Assembly: GCF_910589235.1 (NCBI RefSeq)
Contig: NC_060960.1
Coordinates: 3,348,839 to 3,412,838, forward strand
DNA from: Vespa crabro
Lineage: Eukaryota; Arthropoda; Insecta; Hymenoptera; Vespidae
Length of the DNA stretch: 64,000 nucleotides
Direction: 5' to 3'
Each line of letters starts with the position of its first letter. Position 1 is the stretch's first letter. Below, piece after piece: positions 27,342 to 40,790 of the stretch. Position numbers and translations under genes: made by a program. The notes below the pieces were generated by a model that had not been told where the DNA came from, made no database searches, and saw only the letters and a list, made by a program, of their open reading frames with translations.

Positions 27342-27469
27342 CTCTAAAGTACGACGAAAAAATAATGTTAACACACTATCCAAAACAAGCGACTTACGTA
27401 AAATGAAATTTCGTATATGTCGGCGCTAGTATTCACGAATTAATCTCTTGCACGATAGTAAGAAACGAG

Positions 27470-27476
<7 letters not shown>

Positions 27477-27521
<45 letters not shown>
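27477..27521. repeat. (AT)n microsatellite
   Basis: About 45 bp of AT repeats in the long spacer. Confidence 0.95.
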
Positions 27522-27524
<3 letters not shown>

Positions 27525-29420
27525 CGCACATACATACATCTAGGCACGTAATCGCATTCTAACCGAACGTACGTACGATTTCAATTATACTACAAATTCT
27601 TTGACATTAGCTAATATTTTAGGAACGTTATCATTCAAGAACACCTGTTACATTATTATCAATCTTCCATTCCTTAAAATATGATGTTCTTTACGACACG
27701 ATTAATGAAAAAACACTTGTACATACTCTAACGTTTTCATAATTCTCATTATACAATTATATTTTTATCTTCGTTATACAAAATTGAAGAACTTTATTTA
27801 CGAAGTCAGAAGAAATAGCTTACATGTGTTTCACGATCTGGTTATGGTTTCAAGATAAGTTTGAACATCTAATAGAAATATAAAGAGATTTTTAATCAAT
27901 TTTCATCGTTAATTTCATTGACGGAAATATGACAATGAACGGAAACCGAAAAGGAATACGTGAGCTTGTAAATCGTTATGTTAATATCGTCCGATAGCAC
28001 GAAGTTCGGTAGGGTCGTCGGGTCGTTGTGACGTCAGCGGATACGGCGACCTCGTCCAGAGGCGAGAATCGCAACAATATGCGTGTCTAAGCACGATTCG
28101 TGTTGAACGTCGAGTTCACGGGTCGTCCTCATCGTCCTCGTTGTCCTTCTCCTTCTCCAACTCTTCTTTGTCGCGAATGATAGACAAATATATGTAATTT
28201 TTTCCAGACGAAATGGAATTGGAACCCTCAGGATAAAATGCGATAAGAAATATCTTAAATGAATTCAAACGGAACATTCTAATCGTTCATGATTCTGTTG
28301 TAATAACGATTGATATTCCGCAGAAGTTGTTATATAATCGTTTGTAAAAAAAGAATAAAATGTATCTAAAGAATAGGCGATAAAGAACATGATGTTATGA
28401 AAAATCTGATTTTAAAATGGTAACTCTAATGAAAGACTCATTACCAATCGTATCCTTTTAAGCTTGTGACATTAAAAGAACGTTTGGTGTAATTAAGTAC
28501 AGTTGAACGAAAACTCAAGAATTTATACATGTTGAAAGAATTTTCTAGACATTTATTATCGAGTTAAAGCCGTATCCGAAATTTGAAGTTTCTGCCAAAT
28601 TTCAAAAAATTTGAAAACTTTTATAGGGTCTCCTAACTTTAATAATGAATCATATCGATGGACGTCATCGCTGGAAATTTACTATATAAGAAGCCGATTC
28701 AAATGACCAAGTTGTTTTTTTCCAAGTTATTTTTTTCTTGTAGCCAAAATATAATTACTCGAACCGATAAGAGAACTCGAAATACGTATTTCATCCAATT
28801 TGAAAAACTATTTTATTGGCGATAATCGAATTTATTATATTCTCTTTCACGTATCTTAAGGTCTTTGTAACGTACTTACTCCAACTTGTATTTTTAAAAT
28901 CGAAAAGCAAATTCAAAATGACGATGAAATATATCCTCGATGAAATTTTGCATTTGCAAATGAAATCTGCGAATTCCCCTATAAGAGATCTCATTTCCAT
29001 ATCGAAGTTGAAGAAAACGTGAGTATCGAATGGATTCGTCCCCTAAAAATCGTCGACTTTACGACGCCCCAAGTTAGCCTAACCCAACATAATACTTTAC
29101 CTTTTTTCCTCGTATCGCGAAAGATAGGGAAGAATGAAAAATAGAAAGAAAAAAGTTAGAGAGAGAGAGGGAGGCAGACAGAAAAAGAGAACGAGCTAGG
29201 AGATGAATATCGATGAATTTTTGCCATAACATAAATATTCAAGAGGAACACGTACAGTATCCGTATACGTGTATTTAGGTACATAAGTAAATTTACATGA
29301 ACGAATTGTAATTATTTCATTATCTTCGCATACGAATTAGGATTATGTTGTAGATTTTTCTTCTTTCTTATGAAATCGTATTAGCCGTGACTTATTGTTG
29401 GATTAAATTAAGAAAAAAGA

Positions 29421-29424
<4 letters not shown>

Positions 29425-29465
<41 letters not shown>
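29425..29465. repeat. (CT)n microsatellite
   Basis: About 40 bp of CT repeats in non-coding sequence. Confidence 0.95.
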
Positions 29466-29469
<4 letters not shown>

Positions 29470-31555
29470 CTGCTTTTCTTTCTCTCTCTGTACGTTGAAA
29501 TTGGATAAGATAAGCTAGGGAGCCTGGAAAATTGCTAGGATTAGCTTCGATATATACATTATAATAAAAGAGAACCCTGGTAGATTCAAGCTAAGTAAGT
29601 TGGGTAAATCGACAAGAGTCCACCGGTCCTCTTGATGACCCGTGAACCGACTTGATCTTTCATAGTTACTGCTCCCTCTCCCTTACAAGTTGACTCCTTG
29701 AAACCGATAACCCGAGATATCGTGACAGACACATACGACTCGTCTCGATATCGTTCTCTCATAATAAATTGCTGCTCGTGTTGCCAACCGAGTTGTGCTC
29801 CGGTTTTATCGTCTTTCCCTTCCTCGAATATTATAGTATTCTTCTGTGCCTATTCTATATTGAAATTTACTTTTTCCTTAGTAAAGGAAATATAGATACA
29901 TAGATACATTCATATATGCATATTGATACAACTATATTGTACTTTACAAATTGTCAATCATCTTACATTCTTTTTTTTCATCGTCTGAAATTATTTGAAA
30001 TTATTTGCTATGTTGTTTTCTTTGAAATCGAATCACAAGTTCGATAGGAGTCTTGGAAGAGCAAATAAATCTACAAAGCGATACCGAAATCGCTCATAAA
30101 GGAATCGGACTCGAATGGCGTAAACATCGAGTGCAAGCAATGTCGATATTGCTGACAAAAAAAAAACGAACTTAGGACGCCGATCGTATTTGCAGGAAAA
30201 CGTTTAAAAATGATCTGATACGACGTATAAGTATGTTTGTTCGACCCTAAACCTGATCTGCAAGAAATGACGCAAGATTATGTAAAATTTAAGATCTAGA
30301 CGGAGAAAAAGAGAAAGAAAAATATAAGACTTACATATGTAGCGTTTGATAAAAATAAGAAAACTGATTTAATAAGCGCATAAATTATTTAAAAAAAAAA
30401 CAATTTCTTTGAATTATTTTTCCATTAAGTTATATATATTACATTACACTCCAATCAATTAATTAATCAAATATTTTCGTAGAGTTATTTGATGTTGATC
30501 TAAACAAAGGTAAATATATAAAAATTGATAAATAGCGATAATTTATCTAATCATTATAGATACGTATATTTAAGAACTATAGTTGATATTTTGAACAATT
30601 TCTCGAGTTATCTCGATTATCTTTGAAAAATAATTATTATTTAACTAACGAAAATATTATGTACCTTTCGATAGGAAACGATGAATGGTTCTCTGTTATC
30701 GATCGGCAGAGTGAATATTTTTGTGAACAGTAACGATACGTAGGCTAATGAGAAAAGCTCGGATGACTTTATCGTCCTGCTAGCTTCACTGGTAAAACTA
30801 TACGGCGATCGAGGGATGTACGTTGCTGACAAACATGGGAGCGCCGTAAAAAAAAAAAAGAAAGAAAAAAGAAAAAAGAAAAAAGGGAAGAAAGAGGAGG
30901 AGAAAAGAACGACGAACGTCGATCCTTTCCTACCGCGTTACACGCATTCTACTCTATTTCTATCTAGGCGTGGCAAATGTGTTCCTTTATGAGCCAAGTG
31001 TCAGACTTCCGGTATACATATTACAGAAATCAGATACTTCTGCACACCAAACGCGCGATATATGCAAGGAGTCGTGCCGCGCTTGTTATTTTTTTTTTCC
31101 CCAACTTACGAACAAGCCAAAATGAGATTATATTAAAAACTATTTCAAAATATTGTTAAATAATACACAAGGAAATACGAAAGAATCTGAGAAATATTTT
31201 CACTTTACATTAAATATTTTCAAATTGTAATAGAAAATATCATAAATTTCTTCCAATTGAAAAGATGGTGAAGAAAAATGAAAGTAAAATTTGTAACAGT
31301 AGCAAAGTGAGAATAGATGAGAATCTCGAGAAAAGGCTTGCGATGATAAAGCTGAACGACTGCGTGACACAAAAGCGAACCATGAGACGGGGGTACGACG
31401 ATGTATGGTGAGCCGCACCTAAATGCGTCCGTAAAGTACTTCTCTAAATGCGACCTTAACGACCACCGCGAAGGATAAAGAGAACGGGGAACGGCTTGCA
31501 TGGATTCGGGCGCGGTCAATGTCGTTTAGAGATGGTGGCTATTACTAGTCTCTTT

Positions 31556-31601
<46 letters not shown>

Positions 31602-33629
31602 TTTCTCTCTTTCTTTTTCTTTCTCCTTCTTTTTCTCTCTCTTCCTCTCTTTTCCAACTCTCCGATATTTTCGTCGTGGCCTACTAATATACTACCTAAA
31701 TTCGTCCTCTTTCCATGAGTCGTACTTTTGAAGATAACTCTTTGGTAAATTTATGAAAATTTGTGAAAAATTACGTAAAACGTGAAATTCGAAAAAAAAA
31801 AAATATATATATATCCAAATATATGTGTGTGTATACCTATGTAGTTTTCTTCTATTCCTTTCGGAAATACTTACATTCCTTTAATTTTCTCGATCTTATT
31901 ATCATTTGAACTTTACGAATCGTTCGATTGTTTGATTTCTTCGATGTTGACCTCACTTCCTTTTCTTTTTTTTTTTTTCATATTGAATATTCTTTCTATC
32001 GATGCACTTACACAATTATTTCACAATACATAGATAATGGAACGTGAAAAATTACTTCCAGATTGCACGACCGTAACCTATTTTGTCGGAGCACGCGTGT
32101 ATACGTACCGACAGATTTTCTAATAAGCAAAACCGTTCTAATACTATTAATAGCTTATTCTAAATGCAGAACGTGCTTGATATTCTTTTATTGCGATCTC
32201 GAGAAAAAATCAAGAATAGTTTGAATCAACAGTTAAGAAAAGGATTTCTGATATAAGTTGATACGATTTTTTCGATTTTTAGAAAATTTAAAATCACGAT
32301 AAAGAATATAAGAAAAGGAAAAAATGTCTATTGATATAATGTCATATGTTATGAAACGCGATAGAACACATGATGTAGACTAATTAAATATTCATTAAAG
32401 TCGAACGCAACTCGACATTCATGAATTCTATCCTTCTATATATTCAAGAAAGATGAATTTGCAAGTGAAATAATATGCTTTTCGAATTCAAAGATATTCA
32501 TATTTAATCACATAACATCCTTCTTATTTATATAATTCTTTTTATTTTCTTGTTTTTTTACTCCGTTTGGATATCATATATTTCTAAATAATCAATTCTT
32601 GTTTCTTTTTTTTTCCAAAAATCATGTCTAACAGTTGGTATACAAAATTTCACGCGCCGCGATAAGAACCTCCTCTTTTACCTACTCCGAAGGGACCTAC
32701 GCCCTCTCATAGGTGGATGAGTAAACTTTTTCATTAGTGTAATTAACTTAAAAAATATAAGTAATGAATTGTGAGATATTAATCTAAAATTTATTATTTT
32801 ATCCATATCCTGATCTTTATACTTATATAAAGAATTTTGTTTAAATAATATAATAATCTTTGAATATTTCTATATGTTTTTAAGTTTCAAATATCGAATT
32901 TTCTATTTCTGCCATTTCGAAATTTCTTCAGAGATTATTCCGTATTTATCGATAATGCAAGTTACAATATTTGGAATATAGGACACGAGAAAACATAGGG
33001 TCGACAGGGTCGTACTCAATGATAAGATTACTACCAACGTTGGTTATAAACACGTTGGTTGTGTAAACGATACCAACGGAGAACAGAAAGAAATTTCATT
33101 TCATGTAGTAGTAGCTACATATTATTATTATCTTGTGCATTTTCTTGTTAGCATGTAATATTAACTTATTGCTCGAAACAGATATGAAAAGGTCATATCA
33201 TAATCTCACTACGATGTTCCTTTTAATTAATCTCATTTCGATTATATAGTGTCAGCAGTTATTTTTATTTTATGATAATGAGATCATGAAAAAATAGAAT
33301 AAGATAATTTCAATTTAGAATTTATCACGATCGAAATACTGTATGTATTTAAAATATTATGTTACCACAAATTTGTTGACTCATCGGCTGATTATTGATA
33401 GCGTACAGTACTATCGTAATTGTTGCGTTGAAAAGAACGAATCAGAGTATCAATAAGAACTACGTGGCAATTGAAGCTGATTGGTTAAAGCGTTCGGTAC
33501 AAACCAATTACATACGCCATTCACGCATAATGCACCTTTTATCGAATGCATATATACATTATTTAATAAATGTACATACAAATTAATGAATCAAAAGTAA
33601 TATATATCTGTACGAATTCTCCAAAACGA

Positions 33630-33630
<1 letters not shown>

Positions 33631-33684
<54 letters not shown>
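33631..33684. repeat. (AT)n microsatellite, interrupted once
   Basis: About 54 bp of TA repeats with one central TG interruption. Confidence 0.95.
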
Positions 33685-33688
<4 letters not shown>

Positions 33689-35639
33689 ATAAATATTAAA
33701 TATTAATTAATAAATACAAAGATCAATAAGTTCGTTTAATCGCTACTTCTTTTTTTTCTTTCTTTTAAAGTGAGCTACTTCTTCGTTAAACCCTTTTTGA
33801 CTTAAATGTATTGGACTAGTATATCATTTTCTCGAAGACATTCTGTGTACGGTATAGTTTTAGTCTAACTTAAGTGGCTTTTCAATATTCAGAGTCAATA
33901 AAGTAGTATCTTAGAATGTATTACTTTATGCTTTGCCACCTGCGTTCTCTCACTTTGATAGCACGTTCCTTCGATCTTTCCATCTGTTTTTGTATACATG
34001 TAGCAAGGTAGACGTTAACTCAAATATTTATTTGTTTCATATTTTACTGTTTTTTAAATTTATTTATAGGTAAGTGAAAAATGTTTATATTTTTTTTCAA
34101 ATGAATTTCCATGTAGTGAATAAAAAAAACGGTTATATTGATATTATTTGTATATAATACTATATTACTTACAAAACGCAATATCTTTCGCTAATAACAT
34201 TTTTATTCTACTTAAGTTATCAAAGCTTTTATTAAATGCACGATCTTTAGTTTCGCGTAATTTTACAGTAATGCGAGAATATGACATAGATTAAATAAAA
34301 TTAGAGATTGGAAAATGTTCTTACTTCGAAACGCCATCTAGTGAGTGAACGATGATAATCCTGATTCACATTTACTTATGATTTTTCTTATCTAACATAT
34401 CATAACCATAGGTGTGAAAATCATTTTTGAATTCTTCTATCACCATTTTTTATAACAGTGATTAAAACGTATAATTACAAGTTTTAGAAATTACACGTTT
34501 ATATCATATTTACGAAGCTATATTTATCTTTTTCTGTTTAACCTCTTTGGTACGATCGTCAATTTTTTTCTATCTATTAAAAATAAATATTTGAAGAGGT
34601 TTATTTAGCTAAATTTAATATTAATTAAATTTTATTATATTAGTTATTTAATGTATAAAGAGAGGAAAGAAGGGAGAGAGAGAGAGAGAGAGAGAAAGAT
34701 ATAAGCTTCAATGATTGAATAGAATCCAATAATACATACACTCATATCTACATATTTGATTTTATATGGCCAATTTCTCTTCTTAATTAAAGACATGGAT
34801 TATATCGATATTTATTTCTCATATATATATATTATGATTTAATGAATAGTCAATATCTGCAAATGTTTGTATTTAAAAATAGCTACGTTCTGAAAGACTA
34901 ATTCCTCGCCAAAAACATATTGCATTTTACTGTTCTTACCAAACATCATATAAAAAAATCGCCATGTAGAATTTCGAGCGGTGGCACTAAAAATCGGTGA
35001 ACGAGAAAGGATGGAGGGAGAGAGGGGTATCGACACACGTCTGGTATCGCGTTCGATGCGATCAATGCGAAATGAGCTGAGGCTCTCGCGTGGCCTTCTC
35101 TTCTCGGTATCGCTATCCAAGAAATTTTTCTCGGACGTGTGTAAGCTTCGATGACATGTATCGTACCGGAAATACGTTTTACGAGACGGTTTGTCTTCCC
35201 TCCATCGACTGTTAAACCGTAATAGAGAGACAATTAACGGTAAAGCGAGGAGTTATTCCGATTAATTACTGCGTCGGTGATGCCGCGTGGACGACGCAGT
35301 CATTGTCCGATCTCGCCACCTGCACCGTTTCGTTCTCGACGTTGCGCCCACGTTCTGTCTCTTTCTCTCTTTCGCGATCGCCCTACTCGTTGCGGTCGTC
35401 GCAAGAGAACGTTATCCCCCCTCACTGAACTTTACGAACTCCCTCCACGATACGAACAAGTCGAAGGAACGCGGTGGCGCGTTGCTCTTCGGCACCAGGG
35501 CGCCTGTATTCCCACTCCACTAGCTTTCCCCACCACCGTCGATCTTATCGGCTTATCGCAAGTCTGATTGGCTGTTCGTGACGGCAACGCGCGCAGCAAC
35601 GGCGACTTGACCAGAGTCCCCCGGTAGTTTCCACGCAGT

Positions 35640-35674
35640 TCAGTTCACATCGTTTCTTTTATCCGGTTGGTTGT
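35640..35674 (+). promoter_or_regulatory. Inr + DPE core promoter of an unidentified + strand transcript
   Basis: TTCAGTTC with A at 35642 matches the arthropod initiator. GGTTGT at 35669-35674 is at +28 to +33 and matches all six positions of the DPE consensus RGWYVT. It lies in a CpG-rich segment without a TATA box. A consensus splice donor, CAC|GTAAGT, follows at 35908, and another, TAG|GTAAGC, at 36647, so a 5' leader exon of 266 nt or about 1 kb is plausible. The downstream gene was not identified. Confidence 0.55.
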
Positions 35675-35920
35675 GTTCGCGCGTGATTTTCATCCGGTCT
35701 GCTTTTTCATATTACCATGCGACGACTTTTCGCTTATATTACATCGTGTTTTTGCTATTACCGTAGAGATCATTCTTTATTCTTTTTAATTTTACGACCG
35801 GCTCTCTTGAAACTTTTCAATAATTTGTCATATTCTATTTATTCTATTATTTGAAAGAATCCAGTAGACCATCTTCGATATTTTTCCATGACGATCCTTC
35901 TTGTCACGTAAGTGCTGTTA

Positions 35921-35924
<4 letters not shown>

Positions 35925-35968
<44 letters not shown>

Positions 35969-36032
35969 AAAAAGAAAGAAAGAAAGAAAGAAAACCGACC
36001 TTCGTACTCGTCCAACTTTTGCCCCGTCCTTC

Positions 36033-36066
<34 letters not shown>
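35925..36066. repeat. (GA)n ... (CT)n inverted microsatellite pair
   Basis: GA repeats at 35925-35964 are followed 70 bp later by CT repeats at 36034-36066. On one strand they are complementary and could form a stem of about 33 bp if transcribed from the promoter at 35642. Confidence 0.9.
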
Positions 36067-36072
<6 letters not shown>

Positions 36073-37025
36073 TTATCTCGTTTATACGTATAGGTCTCGC
36101 GCGCGTGCGTTCTTACCCCCCTTTCCCTTCTCTAGCACCTTACCATACGATCACCACCACTACCACTCAGAATTACCATCTTCTGCTTAACTTCTTTACT
36201 CTCTCCTTCCTCTTCGTCTTCTCTCTCATTCTCTCTCTCTCTCTCTCTCCCTCCCCCACCCTTCTCACTAACCCTCTTCCCCTTCCACCTCGTCCTTTTC
36301 CTCCTCGATCGTGTCCACGCTTCCGGCTGACAGTGCGGTTTTTGAGTTCGTGCGATTAGGGGTATGTTCCTTCTTTCTCTCTCGTGAGTTTCTCAGTGAA
36401 CATCGCAAGCATTCATCGGGCATTCCAAATACGGTAGGAAGTCTTGAACGGACGTGTGCGGTCTCTCTACGGAAAAGATTCACCTCTCGTACTTACACGC
36501 GTTTATATCCTTTCGAAAGGCTGTCCACGCTAACCGTTCTCGTCGATCTTTTGCTCCGCCATGCTCTTGCCATGCCCTCAATGCTTTCGAAGATCGATCG
36601 AGGTTTCACGCGAGTGATATTCATTATACTGGGAAGCCATTCGTAGGTAAGCAAAAAAAAAAGAAGAAGAAAAAAAAAGGAAAAAACAGAAAATAAGCTT
36701 ATAATATCTATCTTATAATACTTTCATGGTCTTTACCCTCCGCGCGCATCCGCTCAGTATCCGTTCAAACCGGATTCTACCGCCCCCTTCGTCCGGCTGG
36801 TGAGTTCGTTCGTTCCTTATTTTTATGAAACGCAAGACATTTGAGATTCCTCGTTCCTGATGATAATGATGATAATAATAATACATCGATGCTTGTATTA
36901 AACGTTCGGAACATTATGTAACCCGCGCAATTTGAACATGGACGCCACGTGTCCGCCTTGCTTCTGAGAGCATTGTGCTTCCGATAGTCGCTAAGCGACG
37001 AAGAAGTAGGATGAAGAATAAAAAG

Positions 37026-37062
<37 letters not shown>

Positions 37063-37395
37063 GGAGAAAGAAGGGCAAGATTGATGAAAAAAACGTTCCA
37101 GTTTTCTACTCTGTCGCATTTCTTCATTTTTTTTTACTTCTCTTTTTTTTCTTTTTTTATTTTTTTTTCCCCGATGGCGAGCCGTCGTGGCTGTTCGCGC
37201 GGTCTCTTTTTCGTCGTTTTTCCGATACCACCGAACGTAATGGCAGCTATCGGACGGAGTAACGCGAAGGGAACGAACGCGAAACGACACGGTATATGGG
37301 CGGGTGTCGTCGCTACGGCGGACACGCCCATTGGTTCGTTTTGTTCGTTGAAACCGGCCATACGTTTCTCCGCGCGCTCGATCAAATTGAATTCC

Positions 37396-37396
<1 letters not shown>

Positions 37397-37442
<46 letters not shown>
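37397..37442. repeat. (CT)n microsatellite
   Basis: About 44 bp of CT repeats inside a CpG-rich segment. A GA repeat lies at 37031-37059 on its left. Confidence 0.95.
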
Positions 37443-37447
<5 letters not shown>

Positions 37448-38279
37448 TTCTTTTGCTTTTTTCCTCTCTCTTTTTCTCTCTCTCTCTCGTGCACGCATGG
37501 TGGTGGTTTTCTGAGGTAGTAGCCTCGCTTTTCTCGTCACGCCATATTTGGCGCTCGCAAACGGTGTTCCGCTCTTATCCCTCTCTTTCTCCTTCGTACT
37601 CCGTTTCTCGTTCCATGAGCCATCTCGCTCTCTCGTGATACCTTATTCTCACAAGCGGAACGGGCACACGCGCGCGCTCGTTCGCTCGCTCGCTCGCTAT
37701 CCGATGGAGTCGAATCGGTGTAGCTATTATTGGACTCCGTACGCGTCGTCCTCTTCTTTACCGAACCAACGACCACGACGACGACGACGACGACGATGCG
37801 GCGTGGCGCGAAGCATGCTCTTGTGCGTGAAAGTTCGTGTCGATGTGGCTGTGGCGGAGGCGGGAGAAGGAAGGTGGCAGCGAGGAACCGCATTCGAAAT
37901 TTATCGTGCGCGCTCGGCACGACTCGTCGTCGAACCCCGCATTCTCCCCTTTTTCTATCTCTATCTCTATCTCTCTTACTCTCACGCTTCAGCGACACCA
38001 CCCGACGATCGCGAACGATTGACGCTCATTCGTCGTTTCGCAGCGCGCACGGATGCGCACCACGCCGCTGCATGGCGCCGCCGCGTTGCGTCCGCATGCG
38101 TGCATGCGAGCCGTGGAAAGCACTGCGCGTAACGAGCTGCGAGGAAGAAAGTCCGAGAAGAAACGTTTAGGTTGGAGTTTGATAAAGAGGTGGGGAAGGT
38201 TGCTCGTGAGTCCAAGAAACTGCATTTTTGAAAAGGATCGGGTCCATTTGCATATATATAAATATGTATTTATGTTGTA

Positions 38280-38320
<41 letters not shown>

Positions 38321-38510
38321 AGTGATAAATTAACAAACTCGACGTTGGAATGTGCACGAACCAGCTAGCTTTTTCCTTTTTTCGTTTCTATAATCTCTAG
38401 ATGATCGAAAATGATGAGATAGGTTTATTTTAGCAGCTATTCAATCAGGAGAAAGAATTACGACACGGAAAGTTGAAAAGAATCTTGCCTTATCTTCTTC
38501 TGCGTTTCAG

Positions 38511-38553
38511 ACATCTTTGGACGGATGGACAAGAAAGCCATCGGAGATAGATG
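38511..38553 (+). other. Candidate short exon of the unidentified + strand transcript
   Basis: A strong acceptor (pyrimidine-rich TTATCTTCTTCTGCGTTTCAG) is followed 43 nt later by a donor, ATG|GTAATA. The segment contains one ATG that would open MDKKAIGDR. Nothing here is recognised as a protein family, so the exon may be leader or long non-coding RNA. Confidence 0.25.
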
Positions 38554-38763
38554 GTAATACACGAACGTGTCTCCTACTTGGCGCATCAGGAAATAACTGG
38601 CGGTCAACAGTGGTGGAAGGTTTCGGAGCAGACGCGAGATGGGTTCGCTCGATTTTCTTTTCTTCTTTTACGCGTTGTTATCGACGCGTGTCTCTTCTCT
38701 CATGCCTTTGAACTTTGAACGAACGAACAAGAAAGACTTCTTCGTTTTGTTGCATCGCATACG

Positions 38764-38794
<31 letters not shown>

Positions 38795-40269
38795 ATATAT
38801 ATGTATATATATGTATCTATATATATATGTATGTAAGTACATAGTAACGTCTCTATATCTTCTTTTCTCTCGCACGTTATCTCAATGAACTCTTGGAAAG
38901 TTATAGCTTGACAACGAACATATATCTACGATTCGTATTTACGCATATCCCTTTTTAAAAAGAGTCGCGAAATTTTCCAAAGTAGCGAAGTAAGATATCT
39001 CTTATTCAATAGGAGGGAGACCCAGCTGCAAGATATTTTTGTCGTATACCAAAAGTTATATACATATACCGGATCGTTCGTTATAACGCGATACGTGCAA
39101 CTATGAAAGTTCTTTCGTTTTATTTCACAACCTGCTGATATTAAGAAGAATATTGTAACATTATTATAACGATACAGATTGGTTTTTCTCGTTCCACGTG
39201 TTAACTTAATCTTAATATTCTAAGCACGGATTTTTCTTATCCTTTGAATGACAAAATTCAGATTTTTATGTTTCGCTTTTGTATTTATGTCTGTTTCATT
39301 GCAAACGCCGTTGCGTTTTGTCAAAAGTATTTTCTTCTTTGACAAATGCAAAAAGCACAATCCACGAGGATTCAACAAAAGTACCTCTTTGACTACCAAC
39401 GAATCCGTCTTCTTCTCGAGATTCTCAAGAGAGATAGCATCCATTTAGCAAGAGAGGTATAAAAAGAACGTTCGTCCTTCGGTTCTTTGTTTCTGAAACG
39501 ATGACTTTGCTTTCTTGGTTACCTATTCTACTTTTTTTTTGTTGTTTATTTTTTTTTATTTTGTTTTTTTTTATTTTTTTTTTTTTTTGTTTGTTTTTCT
39601 TTCAACGACATAGTAACCAAATCGAACATTATATTATTTATATTATTAATTTTTAATGAACTTTATAAATTCTTTATTCATTTCTAATTCTTTTTTGCTC
39701 TATGCTTTCCAAAATCCGTAAAAAAAAAAATAATAATAATAATAATCAAATTTGCAATGTAAAGGCGTTTGTATCGGCAACTTACCTTTTCTTCCATCGT
39801 TCTCGATGGAAGCCATGGAAGAACGTAATATGTTTCTATTTAGTTTTACTAAGGTCGCGGGAGCGTTTGATCGGACACGTTCGCAAGAACGAATAACTAT
39901 GAGTACGGGTTTATATCGATAGTATTATTACTTACTTATATACATGCGTGAAAATATCGTCCATCGTACTCCTCATACTCGTGCGTTCGATGACGTCCGT
40001 TCTAAAAACGCATTTAAATTCTTCGATCACAGTCATGGGAGAACCGTTAACCCATTAACGAAGAACCTCTTATAAATCAGTATTCGTTCGCAAGAAAGCG
40101 AGTTCCACTTCCGTGACGATGTTTCGTTTCGAAAAGAAGAAAAAGAAGAGGGGTAGGAAATTTCGCGGGAATAATTTTGTCCCTTTTGGCGTAACGGCCG
40201 TAAGCTCGAAATTAATAGGGCTCGTTTACGAGCGAGTTTTCGGCGATTATTCGTCTCGTCGTCGCCGAC

Positions 40270-40490
40270 TACGAACTTTTTTCTTTCCTTCTCTTTTTCT
40301 CTTTTTATCCTTCTTCTTCTACTTCTTCCTTCTTCTTCCTTCTTCTTCCTTCTTCTTCTTCTTCTTCTTCTCCTTCTTCTCTCCTTCGAGGGAGAAGGAA
40401 GAAAAAAGAAGAAGAAGAGAGAGAAAAGGGGAGAGAGGGCAAGACGAGACGAACGGGACGAGACGAGATGAGACGAGATGAGACGAGACG
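40270..40490. repeat. Pyrimidine-purine palindrome followed by pentanucleotide repeat
   Basis: An almost pure pyrimidine tract rich in TTC units (about 40270-40387) turns at CTCCTTCGAGGGAG into an almost pure purine tract (about 40388-40440), making a large imperfect inverted repeat. It is followed by GACGA/GATGA pentamers (about 40441-40490). Confidence 0.8.
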
Positions 40491-40689
40491 CGACACGGGT
40501 GCTAGTCGAGTCTCTTTTCCCGTGAAAGGAGGTCTGAGACGCGGCCATCTTTGGAGAGCAGATTAAGGCTCGTTATGGATATTAGTCTTTGCCGATTTGC
40601 ATAAAGGCGATGATGTTGATACGTACGAGTCGTGCGATAACGAGCGACGAATGGCACTGCATCGCGGGAAAAGAAGTTATTTCATTATT

Positions 40690-40691
<2 letters not shown>

Positions 40692-40784
<93 letters not shown>

Positions 40785-40790
40785 TATATA
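40692..40790. repeat. (CT)n-(TA)n-(GTAT)n compound microsatellite
   Basis: Three repeat motifs joined without spacer over about 98 bp. Confidence 0.95.

Larger units (their letters stand above)
24222..35639. other. 11-kb non-coding, microsatellite-rich spacer
   Basis: AT-rich with no recognisable coding exon. Contents: CT/TATC compound repeat (24900-25020), hAT-like MITE (27045-27341), AT repeat (27477-27521), a small GC-richer island at about 28000-28160 containing a perfect TGACGTCA palindrome at 28029-28036, CT repeats (29425-29465 and 31560-31593), interrupted AT repeat (33631-33684), and rising CpG content from about 35.0 kb toward the plus-strand promoter. I see nothing specific in the remainder. 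Confidence 0.6.

Noticed and set aside
30238..30250. tRNA B-box-like GTTCGACCCT
   Set aside because: No A box at the proper distance and no cloverleaf pairing. No tRNA gene was found by eye in the window.
37512..37523. let-7-like word TGAGGTAGTAG
   Set aside because: The match stops after 11 nt, no let-7-type precursor arm follows, and the local fold is only GAGG/CCTC. The same word at the DGKE splice donor near 51371 is clearly a splice site.
35277..38357. Many long overlapping frames on both strands in the GC-rich region
   Set aside because: They translate GA/CT microsatellites (RERERE, SLSLSL) or CpG-rich DNA in several frames at once, with no consistent homology.
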